From: Bacteroides_E sp964522975
GTDB lineage: Bacteria > Bacteroidota > Bacteroidia > Bacteroidales > Bacteroidaceae
Assembly: GCA_964522975.1 (NCBI GenBank)
Contig: CAZFXK010000012.1
Coordinates: 1 to 32,908, forward strand
Direction of reading: 5' to 3'
Length of the DNA: 32,908 nucleotides
The position numbers and the translations under genes are program-made. Under the pieces are notes generated by a model, which saw only the letters and a list, made by a program, of their open reading frames with translations, did not search any database and was not told where the DNA came from. Positions 1 to 9,543 of this stretch are shown here, piece after piece. Position 1 is the stretch's first letter, and the number at the start of each line of letters is the position of its first letter.

Positions 1-91
1 CGATAATTGGCATTTTTGCTGCATGCTTATGATACAGCTTCTGTGCTGTCTCTGTTTGCAGCAAAAAATCTTTGTCCATAAAATTTTTCAT
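1..91 (-). CDS. uxaC: Glucuronate isomerase, N-terminal fragment cut by window edge
   Basis: The first 30 codons of a minus-strand gene are present; the rest lies beyond base 1. The peptide begins MKNFMDKDFLLQTETAQK and continues LYHKHAAKMPII. This matches the conserved start of uronate isomerase (UxaC), in which the next residues normally form the metal-binding DxHxH segment, here just outside the window. The enzyme converts D-glucuronate to fructuronate and D-galacturonate to tagaturonate in the cytoplasm. The ATG complement is at 89-91; Met5 (codon ending at 77) is a possible alternative start. The gene is divergent from the polysaccharide utilization locus. Identification rests on a short N-terminus recalled from the family, so it is good but not certain. 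Confidence 0.8.
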   Translation of the reverse strand, partial: MKNFMDKDFLLQTETAQKLYHKHAAKMPII

Positions 92-556
92 AGTTGATGC
101 TTTTTATTACGTGATGTAGCTAATTGTTTGGTTAATATTAAATAGTCTTCGTCTGCGTACACAAAAATAAAGAAAAGAAATGAATAGAGGAAATAATTCA
201 TTGTAATTACATTAATAAGCGTTAAGAAGATAAATTCCACAGATTATCGGAGAGAATAAATATTAAATTTATTTTGTCAGAAAGTATGAAAATAAATTTC
301 ATTGGTGACAAATTTCATGGGAAATAAAAATAGAAGAGAGAAATGAAATTATTATTTGAATGATTTTATTATCTAAAGAAGTTGACTGAAAAAGGGGGTT
401 CTCAAGAACTAAAAATGTATTGTACATCTTCTGTTTTGCTAATTTGATGAAAAAGTATATGGGTTTTGCTTGAATAATAACCCTCCTTTTTTAAAAGATA
501 GGTTAAATTTGTCATTAAGCATCAATTTGAATCTTATCATAAAAAATACAAAATCA
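92..556. other. 465-base divergent intergenic region between uxaC and the GH2 gene
   Basis: No coding region or recognised RNA is seen. The stretch is very AT-rich. It holds two direct copies of AAATTTCAT at 294-302 and 310-318, a small inverted repeat ATGAAA/TTTCAT at 286-302, and a short palindrome GTTCT-CA-AGAAC at 398-409. These could be operator sites for the locus regulator, but nothing shows it. No exact TAnnTTTG box was found on the plus strand ahead of the GH2 gene. Confidence 0.5.
162..169 (-). promoter_or_regulatory. Candidate -7 promoter box for uxaC
   Basis: On the minus strand this reads TATTTTTG, an exact match to the Bacteroidetes -7 consensus TAnnTTTG, about 70 bases upstream of the uxaC ATG. 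No clear TTTG -33 element lies at the usual 19-21 base spacing, so the call is weak. Confidence 0.35.
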
Positions 557-3058
557 ATGAAACAAAAAACTTTAACTCTATTTTCTGTTTTAGTTCTTTT
601 TTGGGGACTTCTTCCATTGAAAGGTCAAGTCTCTTTTGGTGAATCTCAGCTATTAAATAATAATTGGAAGTTCACATTGAATGAGGTTGATAATGGGCAG
701 AATCCCAAGTTGAATGATCATCGTTGGGAGACTGTAAATTTACCTCATGATTGGAGTGTGCAACAACAATTAAGTCCGTCATTAGCCAGTTGTACTGGTT
801 ATTTACCCGGAGGAATAGGATGGTATAGGAAGACTTTTACCATACCTCAAACTCAAAAAGATAAAAAAGTATATCTTTATTTCGAAGGAGTTTATAATCG
901 GAGTGAAGTGTTTATTAATGGAGAATCACTAGGGAAGCGCCCTAATGGATATATTTCATTTATGTTCGATGCTACTCCTTATATAAAATATGATAAGGAA
1001 AATACGATTGCCGTCCGTGTAGATCATAGTCAAGATGCTGATTCCAGATGGTATACCGGTTCAGGAATATATAGAAATGTATGGTTGGTTTATGCAAATC
1101 CGGTTCATATTGATCAATGGGGTGTTTTTGTCTATCCTAAAGATATAACTTCTAGAAAGGCTACTATGCAAGTCAATGTTGAGGTAGTTAATCATTCTAA
1201 GATAAAAGAAAAGTTAGTAGTAAGCAATCAACTTTTTTCTCCGGAAGGTAAAGTGGTAGCATCTAAAAAATCCACTATATCTCTTAATCCTAATTCTAAA
1301 GAGTCAGTTTCTTTGGCTTTAAATGTCAATAACCCTGAATTATGGGATTTAGATAATCCAAATCTATATCAATTAGAAACTAAAATATATAAAGGGGAAG
1401 AAATTATAGACCAAACTACAACTACTACAGGTATTCGTAGTTATACTTTTGATCCAAATAAGGGTTTTGCTTTAAATGGTAAATGGATGAAAGTAAAAGG
1501 AGTTTGTATACATCATGATGCAGGTGTTTTAGGCTCTGCTGTTCCGCGTGAGGTATGGAAAAGAAGACTGTTAACTCTAAAAGAGATAGGGTGTAATGCT
1601 ATTCGTACGAGTCACAACCCACAAGCTCCTGATTTATATCAGCTTTGTGATGAACTAGGTTTATTGGTAATGAATGAAGCTTATGATGAATGGGAGTTTC
1701 CTAAAAGAAAATGGATTGAAGGTTGGAACGTGGGTACACCCGGATTTCAAGGTCCTTTTGATATTTTTGCCGATTGGTCAGAACAAGACTTGGCGGATAT
1801 GATTAAAAGAGACAGAAATCATATTTCCATTTTTGCATGGAGTATTGGAAATGAAGTAGATTATCCTAATGATCCCTATTCTCATCCTGTATTAGACGGA
1901 GGTAAAGAAACTGGTTTTACTCAACCTATTCATGGTGGATATCAGAAAGATGCACCGGATGCAAATCGTTTAGGGGATATTGCCAAGAGATTAGTGAAAG
2001 TTGTAAAAGAATATGATTCTTCACGTCCTACTACAGCCGGATTAGCTGGTGTGGCGATGTCAAATGAAACAGAATATCCGGAAGCTTTAGATATAGCAGG
2101 TTATAACTATACAGAGAGTAGATATCTTACAGATCATGAAAAATATCCTAATCGAGTGATTTATGGAAGTGAAAATAGACACGAATTAAAAGACTGGAAA
2201 GCTGTAACAGAGAATGAACATGTTTTTGGTCAATTTCTATGGACTGGTATTGATTATTTAGGAGAATCCGGCCGTTGGCCATCTAGAGGCTTTTATTCTG
2301 GTTTATTAGATTTTGGCGGTTTTATTAAACCCAGAGGTTATTATAGGCAGTCTTTGTGGTCTGATCAACCTATGGCTTATTTAGGAACTTATCCTACTCC
2401 AGGAAAAGGTAGTAGTTCTCAAATGAAGGATGTTTGGTCTCAGTTAGAAGCTCAAAAAGGAAATTATGAAGAAAAGGTACCTTCCATGGATGCTTGGCCA
2501 ATATGGAATTATAATGAAGGGCAATCTATCCGTGTGGTTTGCTATACCAATTGTGCTCAAGCAGAATTACTGTTGAATGGAAATAGAGTGGGAGATAAAA
2601 AGCCCTATGATAATGAAACGGGTATCATATATTGGGATATTCCCTATCAAACTGGTGCTTTAGAAGTGGTAGCTTATGATAAAGATAATAAAGAGTTAAC
2701 ACGAAATGCAATTCAATCTTCTGGAAGACCTTATGCCATTACTATTCAATCAGCAGATAAAGTAGTAGATAAAAACAGAGGTTTAGTTCAAGTTGTAATT
2801 CAAATAGTAGATGATAAGAACACTCCTGTGATGCTTTCTGATGATGAAGTGACTTGTGATATTGTAGGGCCTGGTGAATTATTAGGCCTTGAGGCGAGTA
2901 ATAATGAGGATATGAGTGATTATACCGATAATGTACATCGTGTATTTCATGGGAAAATGGTAGCTTATATTGAGACTACAGGAGAGGAAGGAGATCTTCA
3001 TATTCGTTTTACTTCTCCTTGGTTAAAGGATGCAGAATTAACTATTAAAGCGAAATAG
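557..3058 (+). CDS. Glycoside hydrolase family 2, beta-galactosidase-like, secreted
   Basis: This 833-residue GH2 enzyme has the usual order: sugar-binding jelly-roll (about 25-190), Ig-like domain (about 190-300), TIM barrel (about 300-600), then C-terminal beta domains of the DUF4982 type. The general acid/base is E433 in IGNEVDYP and the nucleophile is E539 in YGSENRH. TIM-barrel landmarks GVCIHHDAG and RTSHNPQAPDLY are present. The ATG at 557 begins a classical signal peptide (MKQKTLTLFSVLVLFWGLLPLKGQ region) without a lipobox Cys, so a periplasmic location is likely. The frame stays open upstream to a TTG at 470, but that extension has no signal-peptide logic. The gene is first in the locus, 195 bases before the binding-protein gene. 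Beta-galactosidase is preferred over beta-glucuronidase because no N-x-K uronate motif follows the nucleophile. The exact substrate is inferred. Confidence 0.88.
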   Translation: MKQKTLTLFSVLVLFWGLLPLKGQVSFGESQLLNNNWKFTLNEVDNGQNPKLNDHRWETVNLPHDWSVQQQLSPSLASCTGYLPGGIGWYRKTFTIPQTQKDKKVYLYFEGVYNRSEVFINGESLGKRPNGYISFMFDATPYIKYDKENTIAVRVDHSQDADSRWYTGSGIYRNVWLVYANPVHIDQWGVFVYPKDITSRKATMQVNVEVVNHSKIKEKLVVSNQLFSPEGKVVASKKSTISLNPNSKESVSLALNVNNPELWDLDNPNLYQLETKIYKGEEIIDQTTTTTGIRSYTFDPNKGFALNGKWMKVKGVCIHHDAGVLGSAVPREVWKRRLLTLKEIGCNAIRTSHNPQAPDLYQLCDELGLLVMNEAYDEWEFPKRKWIEGWNVGTPGFQGPFDIFADWSEQDLADMIKRDRNHISIFAWSIGNEVDYPNDPYSHPVLDGGKETGFTQPIHGGYQKDAPDANRLGDIAKRLVKVVKEYDSSRPTTAGLAGVAMSNETEYPEALDIAGYNYTESRYLTDHEKYPNRVIYGSENRHELKDWKAVTENEHVFGQFLWTGIDYLGESGRWPSRGFYSGLLDFGGFIKPRGYYRQSLWSDQPMAYLGTYPTPGKGSSSQMKDVWSQLEAQKGNYEEKVPSMDAWPIWNYNEGQSIRVVCYTNCAQAELLLNGNRVGDKKPYDNETGIIYWDIPYQTGALEVVAYDKDNKELTRNAIQSSGRPYAITIQSADKVVDKNRGLVQVVIQIVDDKNTPVMLSDDEVTCDIVGPGELLGLEASNNEDMSDYTDNVHRVFHGKMVAYIETTGEEGDLHIRFTSPWLKDAELTIKAK

Positions 3059-3253
3059 AATAAGTTTAATAACCCTGTATTGTAATAAAAAGAAAGAAAA
3101 TGTGTGTGTCGATTTTTAATTTACTAGTTTCTAGTGTTTCTAACTTCTGTTGCATTAGAAGTTAAAAACTTCAGTAAAGAAAAGAAAATAGCACCCTCTT
3201 TTTACTGCAAATTTATATTAGAATGTGATTTTTAACTTTAAATTTAAAATTAT

Positions 3254-4744
3254 ATGAAAAAGACTTTATTTTTCTTGAGCATGGTTGTGTTATTGCTCAT
3301 AGGGATGAGTTCGTGTAATGATGACGATAATAAATGGAGTGATGTGGATGGTGAATTACCAACACTCAAATTAACCTCAAGTCATATACAAACTGATGTT
3401 GGTAGAACATTTACAATTGAAGGGGTTGTCTCTGATGCAGATGGTATTGCATCTATTCAGCTTGAATGTCTTCCTCTACAATTAATGAAAACAATTGATA
3501 TAATAGAAATTTATGAGAAACCTCTGGAAACTTATAATTTGAGTTATAGCTTTGAAACTGATAGAGATGAAATAGGTGATTCTTTTACTATTAAGGTTAC
3601 AATAATAGACATTGGTGGTCGTGCGGTTTCAGAAGATGTATTAGTTACCATGGATGGAGATTTCACTAATCCTGTTTTTATCATTGCTCCTTCAAGCGAA
3701 ATCACAGTACTATTAAAAGAAGTCACTCGCTTAAATGTTAAGTTTTCGGTAAGCGATGATAAAGCAATGGATAAGGTAACCGTAGAAATTCCTGAACTAG
3801 ACTATTTTAAGGAATTCACCTCCTTTGCTGATGGCAAGAGCTTGGAGTTTAATGATCCTATTATATTGCCTTCAGAAACAGCTACATACAATTTGATTGT
3901 TACTGCTGTTGATAAGTTTGCCCATGACGTGGTTAGTAAGAGTGTTATTAACGTGAGTGAAATGCCTGATTTCTCTAAAATGTGGCTTAGTGATGTTAAA
4001 ACAGCAGCCGAATTAAATAGTGATGTATTTGGTGTTCCAATGCTGATTGAGCATATTGAGGAATATGAATATATGGGAAATTATTATAATCAAACTGTTG
4101 GTACCGAAATATTCTTTTTACCTCAAAAAACTGATTTTAGTCCTATTTGTTTCGGTATTGATCCTCTTGATAAGTCTAAACTGACCGATGACCCTGAATC
4201 TGCACTTCCTATTGTGCTCGACCAAGCCAATGTATATTATGAATTTACATTCAATATAAAATCAGGAAATTATTCTTATAGAACTTATTCTGTTGATGAA
4301 GCTATTGATCCCATACCTCATAAATATGGTTCAACAAGTCTGGATACATGGAATGATGGTGGATCATGGTTACAAGAGTTCTATTTTGGTTACATGACTG
4401 GTGGTCCTAAAGAAGTTGATCGTTTCACTCAAGATGGAAATAACCCTCATCTCTTTTATCTTGAAAACCCATTGTTTCTTGAAGCAGGTACTGAGATGAA
4501 ATTTGTTATCCATAACTGGCATTCTGATGGTTGGTGGAATTATTGTACTTGGCGTGTGGATAACTCGGAAGATCCTGAAATCTTTGGATACTATGGCAAG
4601 GAGGCTAAATATACAAATCCTGCCTGGACAAAACCTGATCATGTGGGGGATAATTGGGCAAAACCAACCGTAAACGTTACAGGAAACTATAAACTTATAT
4701 TTGATGCTCATTTAGAAAGAGCCAAATTGATTCCCGCCAATTAA
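3254..4744 (+). CDS. SusE/SusF-like surface glycan-binding lipoprotein
   Basis: This is a 496-residue lipoprotein. The signal peptide ends in the lipobox SSC with Cys21, followed by NDDD, an acidic stretch resembling the Bacteroidetes surface-export signal. Two Ig-like domains seem to follow at about 35-135 and 138-235 (VSDADGIASI and VSDDKAMDKV motifs). The C-terminal half is rich in Trp and Tyr, as in glycan-binding domains, and ends with GNYKLIFDAHLERAKL, the strand pattern that closes SusE/SusF-type proteins. It probably binds the target glycan on the cell surface beside SusC/SusD. Unlike the usual susCDEF order it lies upstream of susC, 21 bases away. The 195-base gap before it holds a small hairpin (3141-3148 with 3157-3164), so some transcripts may be processed or start there. 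No catalytic motif is visible. Family assignment is by architecture and context. Confidence 0.75.
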   Translation: MKKTLFFLSMVVLLLIGMSSCNDDDNKWSDVDGELPTLKLTSSHIQTDVGRTFTIEGVVSDADGIASIQLECLPLQLMKTIDIIEIYEKPLETYNLSYSFETDRDEIGDSFTIKVTIIDIGGRAVSEDVLVTMDGDFTNPVFIIAPSSEITVLLKEVTRLNVKFSVSDDKAMDKVTVEIPELDYFKEFTSFADGKSLEFNDPIILPSETATYNLIVTAVDKFAHDVVSKSVINVSEMPDFSKMWLSDVKTAAELNSDVFGVPMLIEHIEEYEYMGNYYNQTVGTEIFFLPQKTDFSPICFGIDPLDKSKLTDDPESALPIVLDQANVYYEFTFNIKSGNYSYRTYSVDEAIDPIPHKYGSTSLDTWNDGGSWLQEFYFGYMTGGPKEVDRFTQDGNNPHLFYLENPLFLEAGTEMKFVIHNWHSDGWWNYCTWRVDNSEDPEIFGYYGKEAKYTNPAWTKPDHVGDNWAKPTVNVTGNYKLIFDAHLERAKLIPAN

Positions 4745-4765
4745 TTAAGTAACATTAAATTTGAT

Positions 4766-7700
4766 ATGAAAAAGCAGATATTATTATTGTGTCTCGCATT
4801 GATTAGCTTATGCAGTTATGCGCAGACTACTGTGAAAGGTGTAGTGACTTCAGCTACAGATAATGAACCATTGATTGGTGCTACTATACAGGTTAAAGGC
4901 ACTGGTACGGGTACTATAACTGATTTTGATGGTAATTATTCGTTGACAAATGTTCCGGCTGAAGGAGTACTTGTGTTTTCAAGTGTTGGTTATGAATCTC
5001 AAGAAATTAAGGTTGATGGTCGATTGGTGATCAATGTAGCAATGAAAGATGCGAGCGAATTATTGGATGAAGTTGTGGTTATTGGTTATGGTGTTGTTAA
5101 AAGAAGTGACCTGACTAGTTCCATTGCTACTGTGAAGGGAGAAGAAATAACTGAAATTGTGACCGGTAATGCCATGAGTGCTTTACAAGGTAAAATTAAT
5201 GGTGTGCAAGTAACTAGTGCCGGTGGTCCGGGAGCACAACCCAAAGTCTTAATTCGTGGTGTTACTACAGTAAATAATAGTGATCCACTCTATGTGGTGG
5301 ATGGTATGCCTGTAGGTGGGAGTATAAACTTCTTGAACAGCAATGATATTGAGTCCATGGAGGTTCTGAAAGATGCTTCAGCAGCTGCTATTTACGGTAC
5401 TCGCGCCTCGAATGGTGTTATCTTGATTACCACTAAAAAAGGAATTGCCGGTAAAACAAATATTAACTTCAGTACATCGGTTGGCTTCCAAACGTTGTCT
5501 AAGCCTAGTATGGCTAATGCTGCTGAATATAAAGAAGTGTTCAATACCCGTTACCTGAATGATGGAGGTACACCTAAATGGAATGATACTGGGGCTACCA
5601 CTAATCCGGGTGGTACCGATTGGTGGGACGAGGTCATCAACAAGACCGCCTTAGTGCAGAACTATTCGTTGAATGTCTCAGGTGGTACAGAGAAGTTACT
5701 TTTTAGTTTCAGTTTGGGTTATTTCCGTAATGATTCACAGTACGATTACGGTTATTGGGATAAAATCAATGCCCGACTTAATGTTGAATATACTTTTAAT
5801 AAGTATGTAAAGATGGGGATTGATATGGCTCCACGTGTTGAATCCTGGGATGATACACCGAATCTTTTTTCAGCTGCTATGTCCATGGACCCTACGACTC
5901 CCATCTTTAGACCACAGGGTCAGTGGGTGGATAATGAGTTTAATAATTATCAACGTTCTTACAACAATCAAGAATGGAATCCGGCGGGTTCTTTGGCACG
6001 AATGAATAATCATTCACGTGATATGGGTGCCATCATAAACTCTTATGTGCAAGTAAACCCAATTCAGAAGCTTACTTTACGTACACAGTTTGGCGCCAAT
6101 GCGCATTTTCGTCGGGCTGACGGATTTACTCCTGAATTTTACATCGATGCATTAGAGCAATCTACTTTGAGTAATGTTTCTCGAGAAATGCGAGAATGGC
6201 TTGATTGGAACTGGACTAATACGGCTACTTATATAGATACATTCGCTGATAAGCATAATATTAATGTGATGGGAGGTTTTACTGCTGAACGTTTTGCTGA
6301 GTTCTATACGAAGGGAGAACGCGATGATGTTCCTAGCAACATAGAGAGTTTGCAGGAAGTAGATGCCGGTAGACAAAATCAGAAAGGTAATGGTAATAGG
6401 TATTATAATACATTAGTATCATACCTAGGACGCGTGATGTATAACTATGACAATCGTTATTATTTGACAGCATCTATTCGTGCTGATGGTTCTTCTCGTT
6501 TTCCGGAAGAAAACAAATATGCCTTTTTTCCTTCGGTATCTGCTTCATGGCGCATTATCAGTGAAAGCTTTATGCAGGACCAAAAAATCTTTAATAATTT
6601 GAAGTTGCGTGGTGGCTGGGGACGTGTAGGTAATCAGGGTATAGATAATAATGCTACTTTAACCTTATTGAATCAGGCTGATTATGTTTTTGGGTCTACG
6701 CCAGGACGAGTACCCGGGAGTACGGTATCAAGTGTAGGTAATAACCAATTGAAATGGGAAACGGTAGAAGATTGGAATGTGGGTGTGGATATGTCATTCC
6801 TTAACTCGCGGTTCGATATGACCTTTGAGTATTTTCAAAAGAAATCAATGGATATGTTATATAGAAAACAAAATATATTTGCTATAGGTTATCCTGACTG
6901 GAACAGTACTGTGTGGATGAATATTGGTAGTATGAAAGCTAGTGGTTGGGAATTAAGTTTGAACTGGAATGACAAGATAGCAGATTTTCGCTATAACATA
7001 GGTTTAAATCTTTCAGCAGTGAAAAATAGAGCTATTAAACTGTCAGGTGATGGTCCTATTCAAACAGGAGGATTTCACAGTGATCAGATTATTCGTAACG
7101 AAGATGGGGGATTGATTTCACGTTTTTATGGTTTTGTGGCTGATGGTGTTTTTCAAAACTGGATGGAAGTTAATGCTCATACTAACGAAAATGGTAAGCT
7201 AATACAAGATAAAGCAGTACCTGGTGATATTCGTTTCAAAGATTTAAATCACGACGGTGTGTTGGATGAAAATGATAAGACTTGGATCGGCAATCCTTAT
7301 CCGGATTTAATGATGGGGGTAAATTTAGGTCTCAATTATAAAAACTTCGATTTTACAGCTAACTTTTATGGTACATTTGGTAATGATATTTTCAATAAGA
7401 CTAAAGCTTTGTATTCTGGAGTTAGCGGTCAGAACGTTTGGGCTGGCACACTAGAAAAAACATGGCATGGTGAGGGGACCAGTAACGATATTCCTCGTTT
7501 GTCATACAATGATTTGAATCAAAACTATACGCGTGTATCAAGTTTCTTTGTGGAAGACGGTTCTTACATGCGTTGTAAACTTTTACAAGTAGGTTACACC
7601 CTTCCAAAGAGGCTAGTAGGGGGGGTAGAACTGCGTTTTTCATTTTCAGCTCAGAATCCTTTCACTATTACGGGATATTCAGGAATGGACCCTGAACGTC

Positions 7701-7801
7701 CGCAAATTGGTCATGAAGGTAGTGTAATTGAAACTGGTATAGACGGTATTGCTTATCCTAATCCGCGTACTTTCTTATTTGGTATTGACTTTAAATTTTA
7801 A
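4766..7801 (+). CDS. susC: SusC-family TonB-dependent outer-membrane transporter
   Basis: This 1011-residue porin imports oligosaccharides across the outer membrane using TonB energy. A signal peptide ends near CSYAQ (residue 20). A carboxypeptidase-regulatory-like domain spans about 23-93, then the TonB-box-like DEVVVIGYG (101-109) characteristic of SusC proteins. The plug (about 115-225) contains LYVVDGMPVGG and the conserved IESMEVLKDASAAAIYGTRA. A beta-barrel follows and ends with a C-terminal Phe, typical of BamA substrates. Length is normal. There is no N-terminal STN domain, so this SusC is not the kind that signals through an anti-sigma factor; regulation is likely by a hybrid two-component or other regulator outside the window. 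The stop is 15 bases before the susD start. Name is family-level only. Confidence 0.95.
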   Translation: MKKQILLLCLALISLCSYAQTTVKGVVTSATDNEPLIGATIQVKGTGTGTITDFDGNYSLTNVPAEGVLVFSSVGYESQEIKVDGRLVINVAMKDASELLDEVVVIGYGVVKRSDLTSSIATVKGEEITEIVTGNAMSALQGKINGVQVTSAGGPGAQPKVLIRGVTTVNNSDPLYVVDGMPVGGSINFLNSNDIESMEVLKDASAAAIYGTRASNGVILITTKKGIAGKTNINFSTSVGFQTLSKPSMANAAEYKEVFNTRYLNDGGTPKWNDTGATTNPGGTDWWDEVINKTALVQNYSLNVSGGTEKLLFSFSLGYFRNDSQYDYGYWDKINARLNVEYTFNKYVKMGIDMAPRVESWDDTPNLFSAAMSMDPTTPIFRPQGQWVDNEFNNYQRSYNNQEWNPAGSLARMNNHSRDMGAIINSYVQVNPIQKLTLRTQFGANAHFRRADGFTPEFYIDALEQSTLSNVSREMREWLDWNWTNTATYIDTFADKHNINVMGGFTAERFAEFYTKGERDDVPSNIESLQEVDAGRQNQKGNGNRYYNTLVSYLGRVMYNYDNRYYLTASIRADGSSRFPEENKYAFFPSVSASWRIISESFMQDQKIFNNLKLRGGWGRVGNQGIDNNATLTLLNQADYVFGSTPGRVPGSTVSSVGNNQLKWETVEDWNVGVDMSFLNSRFDMTFEYFQKKSMDMLYRKQNIFAIGYPDWNSTVWMNIGSMKASGWELSLNWNDKIADFRYNIGLNLSAVKNRAIKLSGDGPIQTGGFHSDQIIRNEDGGLISRFYGFVADGVFQNWMEVNAHTNENGKLIQDKAVPGDIRFKDLNHDGVLDENDKTWIGNPYPDLMMGVNLGLNYKNFDFTANFYGTFGNDIFNKTKALYSGVSGQNVWAGTLEKTWHGEGTSNDIPRLSYNDLNQNYTRVSSFFVEDGSYMRCKLLQVGYTLPKRLVGGVELRFSFSAQNPFTITGYSGMDPERPQIGHEGSVIETGIDGIAYPNPRTFLFGIDFKF

Positions 7802-7816
7802 TTCTTGACACAGATT

Positions 7817-9475
7817 ATGAAAAAGAAATTAACAATATTAACATTGATTGTCTCACTAATATTCACTTCTTGTGATGACTTCCTTACTGAAGGAGTGCGA
7901 GGACAACAGAATCTTGATAATTACTTCCAGAATATGGAGGAAGCGGAATCATTTATTACGGGTTGTTATCAAGCCATAACCTTTGGGGGATGGTGGAACA
8001 TCAATACGGTGTGGTTACTCTCCGAGATGTGTAGCGATGATGGCTGGATGGGGAATACCAGCCAGAGTCAAAGTGATTATATCTCTTTAGCACATTACCA
8101 AGGTACCGGGCAGAGTAATGGTGCTATTTCCAATTTCTGGCAATATCGTTATAAAGGCATATTACGTTGTAATATAGCTATAGATCGCATTTCACAGGCA
8201 GAGTTTTCAGATGAAAACATGAAGAATCGTCTTGTGGCGGAAGCGCGCTTCTTACGTGGATATTTTTACTTTGAACTAGTAAGGAATTTTGGAGATGTAC
8301 CTCTTGTTACCGGTTTTTTATTGCCGGAAGAAATTGCAGGTATTACTCGTGAAGAAGCCAGTAAAGTATATAAGTTCATTGAAGATGATTTTTTAGCTGC
8401 CGCTGAAGTATTACCACAACGGAGTGAATATGTTGCTAGTGATATAGGAAGAGCTACCCGTGGAGCTGCTCTAGGTTTGCTTGGTAAGGTTTATTTGTAT
8501 CAAGAGAAGTGGGATGATGCTCGTAAAGTGCTTAAAACTGTTATTGATGAAAATGAATATGATTTGCTACCTGATTTTGGTGATGTATGGTCAGTTGATC
8601 ATCATAATAGTATAGAGAGTTTGTTTGAAGTTCAGTATATGTATGATGGCACCTATGCCTTGGGGGGCGCTTTAACGGTAATTACCGGTGCACGTACTGG
8701 TCCCGGTGACGGGTGGTCTTGGGGACAACCAACGGCTAACCTTGAACAAGCCTACATAGATGCTGGTGATACTGAACGACTTCGTTGGACCATTATCAAG
8801 TCCGGATGTACTGAAATTGCCGGTGAGGATAATTTCGATGTCTTTATTGAAAACAGCAAAAAAATGCCTCTTTATGATTCTTACCTTGAAAAATATGGTT
8901 GGGACCCAGATTGTTATATCATAGATCCGGGCCAACATAAATCAGCACGTATTGTTCGTAAATATTTTGTACCCATTGAAAAACGTCCGGAGATTTATAA
9001 TATCGATAAAATACCTTTGAATCACCGTATTTTGCGTTATGCTGATGTATTGTTGATGTATGCTGAGGCTTGTAATGAATTAGGCGAAGACGGTACAGCC
9101 CGTACATACCTTAATAAAGTACGTAAGAGAGTCGAACTGCCTGAGGTTACTTCCAGTGGTAAGGATCTCCGTAATGCTATCCGTTTGGAACGTCGTTTAG
9201 AATTGGCATGGGAGCAAAATCGTCTCTATGATATCCGTCGTTGGACTGATGATAATGGTAAGAAGATGATTTCAAACTTGATGGGACATAATGGTTCTTT
9301 CGTAAAATATAATACTGATGCTGCAACCCGTGATCTATATGAATGGGAAAACCAAGGTGAGGCAAGTGATAAAGGAATTGGTTTTAATGAGAGTCGAGAC
9401 TTTGTATTTCCGATTCCTCTGTATGAAATTACAATGTCCAACGGTTCTATTGTACAGAATCCGGGTTGGAATTAA
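7817..9475 (+). CDS. susD: SusD-family outer-membrane glycan-binding lipoprotein
   Basis: This 552-residue lipoprotein forms the lid of the SusC transporter and binds glycan outside the cell. The signal peptide ends at Cys19 (IFTSC), followed by DDFLTE, the standard SusD N-terminus. Family features include helical TPR-like segments (RLVAEARFLRGYFYFELVRNFGD, here about 140-160), RYADVLLMYAEACNELG, a segment with RLERRLELAWEQNRLYDIRRW, and the closing VQNPGWN. The ATG at 7817 was chosen because it opens the lipoprotein signal; an upstream in-frame TTG at 7805 would add only four residues and would nearly touch the susC stop. It lies directly after susC and is followed after 68 bases by the GH30 gene. 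Binding specificity cannot be read from the sequence. Confidence 0.95.
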   Translation: MKKKLTILTLIVSLIFTSCDDFLTEGVRGQQNLDNYFQNMEEAESFITGCYQAITFGGWWNINTVWLLSEMCSDDGWMGNTSQSQSDYISLAHYQGTGQSNGAISNFWQYRYKGILRCNIAIDRISQAEFSDENMKNRLVAEARFLRGYFYFELVRNFGDVPLVTGFLLPEEIAGITREEASKVYKFIEDDFLAAAEVLPQRSEYVASDIGRATRGAALGLLGKVYLYQEKWDDARKVLKTVIDENEYDLLPDFGDVWSVDHHNSIESLFEVQYMYDGTYALGGALTVITGARTGPGDGWSWGQPTANLEQAYIDAGDTERLRWTIIKSGCTEIAGEDNFDVFIENSKKMPLYDSYLEKYGWDPDCYIIDPGQHKSARIVRKYFVPIEKRPEIYNIDKIPLNHRILRYADVLLMYAEACNELGEDGTARTYLNKVRKRVELPEVTSSGKDLRNAIRLERRLELAWEQNRLYDIRRWTDDNGKKMISNLMGHNGSFVKYNTDAATRDLYEWENQGEASDKGIGFNESRDFVFPIPLYEITMSNGSIVQNPGWN

Positions 9476-9493
9476 AATTTAATTATATTTCTG

Positions 9494-9532
9494 TCGCAGG
9501 TAATCCTTAAAATTACCTGCGATAATTTTCTT
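9494..9532 (+). terminator. Hairpin between susD and GH30 gene, partial terminator or RNA-stability element
   Basis: An 11-bp perfect stem, TCGCAGGTAAT (9494-9504) with ATTACCTGCGA (9512-9522), encloses a 7-base loop and is followed by TAATTTTCTT. The U-tract is interrupted, so it may attenuate rather than stop transcription, letting susC/susD be expressed above the downstream enzyme. Confidence 0.55.
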
Positions 9533-9543
9533 AAAGATATACT

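Noticed and set aside
470..556. N-terminal extension of the GH2 gene from a TTG
   Set aside because: The extension would put 29 polar residues before a normal signal peptide; the ATG at 557 is the sensible start.
557..3058. GH2 enzyme as beta-glucuronidase, suggested by the nearby uxaC gene
   Set aside because: No N-x-K uronate-recognition motif is seen after the nucleophile, and the WTGIDYLGE and DUF4982-type C-terminus fit the beta-galactosidase branch.
4370..4711. 113-aa minus-strand open frame inside the SusE/F-like gene
   Set aside because: Antisense shadow; the plus-strand frame has a lipoprotein signal and a family C-terminus.
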